From Mycolicibacterium confluentis (GTDB lineage: Bacteria; Actinomycetota; Actinomycetes; Mycobacteriales; Mycobacteriaceae), in NCBI RefSeq assembly GCF_010729895.1, contig NZ_AP022612.1, positions 1,240,001 through 1,304,000 on the forward strand: a stretch of DNA of 64,000 nt. Direction: 5' to 3'. The notes under the pieces are model-generated. The model was not told the origin of the DNA and did not search any database. It saw only the letters and a list, made by a program, of their open reading frames with translations. Shown in pieces: positions 59,878-64,000 of this stretch; within the stretch, counting starts at the first letter, position 1, and every line of letters starts with the position of its first letter. A program made the translations under genes and the position numbers.

Positions 59878-61152
59878 TCAGCGACTCAGTTGGCGCTCGT
59901 CGAAGAACTCCAGCAGGTACTTGCTCTCGTCGATCTGTCCGATGGTTCGTCGCGCCTTGCGCCGGGTGATCAGGATCGCGACCGCGGTGATCGCCCAGAT
60001 GACGTACTGAACAGACCACGCGTAGCGGAAGGCTTCGAACGAGTATCCGCCGGCCGCGCCGATGATCATGCCCATCGCCTGCATGACGAGAAGCGAGGCG
60101 ATGAACCCACCCATGTTGACGATCCCGGTGGCGGTGCCCAGGGTGCGACTGGGGTTGAACGTCCTCGCGAAGTCGAAGCCGACCATCGAGCCTGGGCCGC
60201 CGACGGAGATCACCACGATCAGGACCACCAGCAGCCACAGTGGTGCGGGACCGGAGAGGGACAACACCACGGTCCAGATCGCGGCATTGCTCGCGACGAT
60301 GCCCAGCACCACCCGTGAACGCCGGTGCGGATGCCGGCCCGTGACGACGCCGATGGTGATGCCGGAGAAGATGGCGGCGGCCACCGAGACCGTCAGCAGG
60401 GTGCCCGCCATGCCGCGGGACAATCCCTGCGCCTCGGTCAGATACGGCACCCCCCACATGAGCGTGAAGGCCGTGACCGAGAACTGCGTGCCCATGTGGG
60501 TGAAGAAGCCGAGACGAGTGCCCGGCCGCAGCCACACAGTCTTGACGTTGGCCAGGGTGTCGCGGACACCTATCGACCGCACCGGTTCCGCCCGGCCGTG
60601 CGGGGTGTCCCGGATCAGTGCGATGGACATGACGACGATGAGACCGCCCAGTGCCGTCACCGACACGTAGGCCGTGCTCCATCCGGCGCCGCCGAGCAGC
60701 GCCAGGAACGGCAGTGCGGAGAGCACCTGGCCGAGTTGGCCGCAGATCCCGGTCAACTGCGTGACGAGCGGGATCTCGCGTTCGCTGAACCAGTGGGGGA
60801 CCAGGCGCAGCACGGAGATGAACGTGAAGGCGTCGCCGAGCCCCAACAAGGCCCGTGCGCCGATCGCGACAGGCAGGGACTCGCTGAACGCCAGGGTGAG
60901 CTGGCCCGCGGCCATCAGGGTGCCGCCCGCCACGATCATCACGCGTGACCCGAAGCGGTCCAGCAGCAGACCTGCGGGGATCTGGGCGCCGGCGTAGACG
61001 ATGATCTGCAGCACGACGAATGTCGACAGCACCCCAGGGCTGGCATCGAACCGCACGGCGGCATCGAGACCGGACACGCCGAGTGTCGTGCGGTCGAGCA
61101 CCGCGACGATGTACGCCAACAGGCCGACGGACCAGACGATCCAGCGCCGCAC
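59878..61152 (-). CDS. MFS transporter
   Basis: This 424-aa membrane protein has about twelve hydrophobic segments and the MFS loop GLLLDRFGSR between segments 2 and 3 (motif A, GxLaDRxGrr) and TGRHPHRRSR in the second half. The pattern resembles the anion/hexuronate or sugar-phosphate group, but the cargo is unknown. ATG 61152 is preceded by GGAAAGGCGAGC on the minus strand. It is separated from the DUF1906 gene by a 177-bp divergent promoter region. Confidence 0.9.
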   Translation of the reverse strand: MRRWIVWSVGLLAYIVAVLDRTTLGVSGLDAAVRFDASPGVLSTFVVLQIIVYAGAQIPAGLLLDRFGSRVMIVAGGTLMAAGQLTLAFSESLPVAIGARALLGLGDAFTFISVLRLVPHWFSEREIPLVTQLTGICGQLGQVLSALPFLALLGGAGWSTAYVSVTALGGLIVVMSIALIRDTPHGRAEPVRSIGVRDTLANVKTVWLRPGTRLGFFTHMGTQFSVTAFTLMWGVPYLTEAQGLSRGMAGTLLTVSVAAAIFSGITIGVVTGRHPHRRSRVVLGIVASNAAIWTVVLSLSGPAPLWLLVVLIVVISVGGPGSMVGFDFARTFNPSRTLGTATGIVNMGGFIASLLVMQAMGMIIGAAGGYSFEAFRYAWSVQYVIWAITAVAILITRRKARRTIGQIDESKYLLEFFDERQLSR

Positions 61153-61329
61153 GTGCTCGCCTTTCCGTTGCTGCCGACCTGACGTCGATGATGCCAGGCA
61201 GCGGGGACTCGCGGAAATTCTTTTCTCGTGCGATGGCCGGCGTCACATCTCGTGCCCAGCGAAACGAGACGCACCCGTGACCTGTGTGACTGTCGGGTTT
61301 CATGGGGCGGCTGTCATATTCTGAGGTTC

Positions 61330-62046
61330 GTGTCGATATCGCGACGTGACGTGCTCAGGATGGCTGCGGTCACACCGGCGGCCGCTGTGCTCGGTGCCGG
61401 AGCGACGACCGCACACACCGCGAGTGCGGCTCCGATGGGAGTCCTGCTCGACTATGCGGCCGGCGTCATCAAGGCCAGCGACATCCGGGCATCAGGGGCG
61501 ATCGGAGCCATTCGCTACGTCTCGGACCGGCGTCCCGGCGGCCAGTGGATGCTGGGCAAGCCGATTCAGCTCGCCGAAGCCCGTGACCTCTACCGCAGCG
61601 GCCTCAAGATCGTGTCGTGCTACCAGTTCGGCAAGCAGGACACCGCCGACTGGTTGGGCGGACAGCCCGCCGGCATCCAGCACGCCAAGCGCGGCTGGGA
61701 ATTGCATGTCGCGGCGGGAGGTTCGTACGGCGCACCGATCTATATGTCGATCGACGACGACCCCAGCCATGAGCAGTACAAACAGCAGGTAGCGCCCTTC
61801 CTGCGGGGGTGCGAATCCGTGCTGGGGCATCAGCGGACGGGTGTCTACGCCAACTCCAAGACCATCGAGTGGGCGATCCAGGACGGCCTGGGTGCCTATT
61901 TCTGGCAGCACAACTGGGGATCTCCGGGCCGAATCGCCCATGCGGCGGCGCACCTGCACCAAGTCGAGATCGACAGCCGCAGTGTCGGGGGAGTCGGGGT
62001 CGACATCAACCACATTCTGAAGCCGCAGTTCGGTCAGTGGGACTGA
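61330..62046 (+). CDS. DUF1906 (glycoside hydrolase-like) Tat-exported protein, Rv2525c-like
   Basis: The 238-aa protein starts at GTG 61330 with a twin-arginine signal, SISRRDVLRMAAVTPAAAVLGAGATTAHTASA, cleaved near residue 34. The mature part is a DUF1906 TIM-barrel (GVLLDYAAG at its start, IYMSIDDDPS with the acidic residues expected of glycoside-hydrolase-like folds). In M. tuberculosis the homologue Rv2525c sits directly next to fas, exactly as here, and is a Tat substrate. Its place in cell-wall metabolism is known only loosely. Confidence 0.92.
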   Translation: MSISRRDVLRMAAVTPAAAVLGAGATTAHTASAAPMGVLLDYAAGVIKASDIRASGAIGAIRYVSDRRPGGQWMLGKPIQLAEARDLYRSGLKIVSCYQFGKQDTADWLGGQPAGIQHAKRGWELHVAAGGSYGAPIYMSIDDDPSHEQYKQQVAPFLRGCESVLGHQRTGVYANSKTIEWAIQDGLGAYFWQHNWGSPGRIAHAAAHLHQVEIDSRSVGGVGVDINHILKPQFGQWD

Positions 62047-62616
62047 CCGGAAACGGCCTTCACATTACTGATCAGTAAGATTTGCCAGCAAACTTTATTT
62101 CAAAAGTCCTCCGCCGAGTGATGCACTGGCGAACCGAGCAGGTGCTTGGGCACGCCCCACGCGGGACTTTGGAAACCGGCGAATTCACAGGTTACGATTC
62201 GATAACAATCGTGCTGTGATCTGCGGAGTTATACCTACTCGGGCGTAACCACCCGCCAACAGGACGTTTGTCCTCCAGCTTGCGAGGCCTGCTTGAGCGC
62301 CGCGTTACCCACGCCACGGTTACTGCTGCGTAGAACTCGCTAGTAACCAATTGGCGGCGGAAAATGGCCATAGCTCTTATGACACTCTTAGTGCAGCCGG
62401 TTCGCACGCGAGAAGAGGTCTTCAGAGCCGACCTCGAGGACGAGCCGGTTGGTCCCATGCCGGACCACACGGTAGGCGCCGTGCGCACGGCGGGCTCACA
62501 GAAGAGCCGCCGACCAACACCTCCCGCAGAGCTGCGGGAGGTCGCGGGCCGACAAGGTGCGCAGTACAAGCAGTGAAGACGATGACGCCGCAGAGAGCTA
62601 CAGGGAGACATACAAG
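62047..62616. promoter_or_regulatory. 570-bp fas upstream region with several palindromes
   Basis: No gene is convincing, although a 70-codon frame (62364-62576) is open. The region has TTACTGATCAGTAA (perfect 14-bp palindrome, 62065-62078), ACGATT-N7-AATCGT (62194-62212), GGTTACT-N17-AGTAACC (62318-62348) and an 11-bp perfect stem, ACCTCCCGCAG/CTGCGGGAGGT, with a 2-nt centre (62519-62542), 74 bp before the fas start. The AT-rich part at 62060-62110 is the likely promoter. fas is known to be controlled by the TetR protein FasR in mycobacteria; which dyad it uses here is not settled. Confidence 0.65.
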
Positions 62617-64000
62617 GTGACGATTTTCGAGCACGACAACGTATCTGCCGAATACGACGGTTCAACCAACCACGATGGCAGCGCTGCCGGGCCCGCACAG
62701 TCGACTCACGCCCTGGTCGATCGACTCTCCGCCGGCGAGCCCTTCGCCGTCGCCTTCGGGGGACAGGGCAGCGCCTGGCTGGAGACGCTCGAGGAGCTGG
62801 TCTCCTCGGCAGGCATCGAGTCCGATCTCGCCACCCTGGCCGGTGAGGCCGAGCTGCTGCTCGAGCCCGTCGCCCGTGAACTCGTCGTGGTTCGCCCGAT
62901 CGGCTTCGAGCCGCTGCGCTGGGTGCGCGCGCTGGCAGCCGAAGAGCCCGTGCCGACCGACAAGCAACTGACCTCCGCCGCCGTCTCCGTGCCCGGCGTG
63001 CTGCTGACCCAGATCGGTGCCGTGCGGGCGCTGGCCCGTCAGGGCCTGGATCTGGCCGCCACTCGCCCGGTCGCCGTCGCGGGTCACTCGCAGGGCGTGC
63101 TGGGCGTCGAGGCCCTCAACGCCGGCGGAGCTAAGGACGTGGAGCTGTTGGCGCTCGCGCAGCTGATCGGCGCCGCAGGCACCCTGGTGGCCCGTCGCCG
63201 CGGCATCGCGGTGCTCGGCGACCGCCCGCCGATGGTCTCGGTCACCAACGCCGACCCCGAGCGCATCTACGAACTGCTCGAGGAGTTCAGCCAGGACGTC
63301 CGGACGGTGCTGCCGCCCGTGCTGTCGATCCGCAACGGCCGCCGTTCCGTGGTCATCACCGGCACCCCCGAGCAGCTGTCCCGCTTCGAGCTCTACTGCC
63401 AGCAGATCGCGCAGAAGGAAGAGGCCGAGCGGAAGAGCAAGATCCGCGGCGGCGCCGTCTTCGCGCCGGTGTTCGACCCCGTGCAGGTCGAGGTCGGCTT
63501 CCACACCCCGCGTCTGTCCGACGGCGTCGACATCGTCGGCGGCTGGGCTGAGCAGGTCGGCATCGACGTCGAACTGGCCAAGGCGATGACCAAGGCCATC
63601 CTGATCGACCAGGTCGACTGGGTCGACGAGATCACCGCGCTGCACGAGGCCGGCGCCCGCTGGATCCTGGATCTGGGCCCCGGCGACATCCTGACCCGCC
63701 TCACCGCGCCGGTGATCCGGGGCCTCGGCATCGGCATCGTGCCCGCCGCCACGCGCGGCGGTCAGCGCAACCTGTTCACCGTCGGCGCCGTGCCCGAGGT
63801 GGCCAAGCCGTGGTCGAGCTACGCCCCCCAGGTCGTCACGCTGCCCGACGGTTCGGTGAAGCTGTCGACCAAGTTCACCCGCCTGACCGGTCGCTCGCCG
63901 ATCCTGCTCGCCGGGATGACCCCGACGACGGTCGACGCCAAGATCGTGGCGGCCGCGGCCAACGCGGGACACTGGGCCGAACTCGCAGGCGGCGGCCAGG
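62617..64000 (+). CDS. fas: Type I fatty acid synthase (FAS-I), N-terminal part, truncated by window end
   Basis: A frame opens at GTG 62617 (MTIFEHDNVSAEY) and stays open to the last base (461 codons), so the gene continues beyond the window. The acyltransferase domain is visible with FAVAFGGQGSAW and the nucleophile elbow GHSQG (residues 156-160, Ser158). The segment GRSPILLAGMTPTTVDAKIVAAAANAGHWAELAGGGQ at the end marks the start of the enoyl reductase domain. The sequence style and order match mycobacterial Fas (about 3,070 aa). It makes C16-C26 acyl-CoA for membrane lipids and mycolate precursors. AAGG lies just before the GTG. Confidence 0.97.
   Translation, partial: MTIFEHDNVSAEYDGSTNHDGSAAGPAQSTHALVDRLSAGEPFAVAFGGQGSAWLETLEELVSSAGIESDLATLAGEAELLLEPVARELVVVRPIGFEPLRWVRALAAEEPVPTDKQLTSAAVSVPGVLLTQIGAVRALARQGLDLAATRPVAVAGHSQGVLGVEALNAGGAKDVELLALAQLIGAAGTLVARRRGIAVLGDRPPMVSVTNADPERIYELLEEFSQDVRTVLPPVLSIRNGRRSVVITGTPEQLSRFELYCQQIAQKEEAERKSKIRGGAVFAPVFDPVQVEVGFHTPRLSDGVDIVGGWAEQVGIDVELAKAMTKAILIDQVDWVDEITALHEAGARWILDLGPGDILTRLTAPVIRGLGIGIVPAATRGGQRNLFTVGAVPEVAKPWSSYAPQVVTLPDGSVKLSTKFTRLTGRSPILLAGMTPTTVDAKIVAAAANAGHWAELAGGGQ

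Noticed and set aside
62364..62576. 70-codon frame in the fas leader
   Set aside because: No convincing ribosome site, weak composition and it runs through the perfect hairpin; kept only as a remark.
62662..63972. 436-codon open frame opposite fas
   Set aside because: The plus strand encodes unmistakable FAS-I sequence (GHSQG and reductase start); the minus frame is a shadow.
1..64000. tRNA, rRNA or known riboswitch
   Set aside because: No cloverleaf, rRNA segment or riboswitch consensus was recognised by eye; a covariance search would be decisive.

Overview
This is a GC-rich actinobacterial chromosome segment, almost certainly from a fast-growing Mycobacterium (Mycolicibacterium). The right edge holds the conserved pair of a Tat-exported DUF1906 protein (Rv2525c-like) followed by the type I fatty acid synthase gene fas, cut by the window end. 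Mce-associated membrane proteins, a 13E12-type DUF222/HNH gene, a mycofactocin-coupled dehydrogenase, many TetR regulators and numerous acyl-CoA enzymes fit the same assignment. No rRNA, tRNA or CRISPR array was seen.

Layout. (1) 1-3.6 kb: a small defence-like island with a GIY-YIG/DUF4357 protein, a 284-aa protein overlapping a PIN-domain toxin, and an HsdM methylase without hsdS or hsdR. (2) 3.6-31 kb: a large catabolic cluster in several operons: two alpha/beta hydrolases, six short-chain or medium-chain dehydrogenases, three P450s and a 3Fe-4S ferredoxin, an APH-like kinase with an acyl-CoA dehydrogenase (a split version of the ACAD10/11 or LvaA/LvaC arrangement), two amidohydrolases, two M24 proteins (one with lost metal ligands), two crotonases, a two-domain CaiB-type CoA-transferase and a FadD-type ligase. 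Three TetR genes lie inside it, and related GAGAAT/ATTCTC palindromes lie in front of several of its operons. (3) 31-36.3 kb: Bfd-like protein, two Mce-associated membrane proteins, TetR, DUF1707 protein, DUF222/HNH gene, and several tandem repeats. (4) 36.3-44.5 kb: nitronate monooxygenase; an omega-aminotransferase plus methylmalonate-semialdehyde dehydrogenase opposite a PucR regulator (beta-alanine/GABA-type catabolism); a degenerate ABC ATPase with a YhgE/Pip membrane protein. (5) 44.5-59.6 kb: an amine-type uptake and oxidation regulon: PotABCD-like transporter, aminotransferase, two FAD oxidoreductases, cupin, NDP-forming acyl-CoA synthetase, acyl-CoA dehydrogenase, Rieske oxygenase and two closely related TetR paralogues. 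Three divergent promoters here carry the same operator, two of them identical. (6) 59.6-64 kb: a 58-aa small gene, an MFS transporter, the DUF1906 protein, a 570-bp leader with palindromes, and fas.

The strongest new signals are the two sets of shared operators, which tie separate transcription units into regulons; the split 4-hydroxyacyl-CoA kinase/dehydrogenase operon; and the PIN toxin paired with an unusually large partner. All functions are read from sequence motifs and gene order; no database search was possible.
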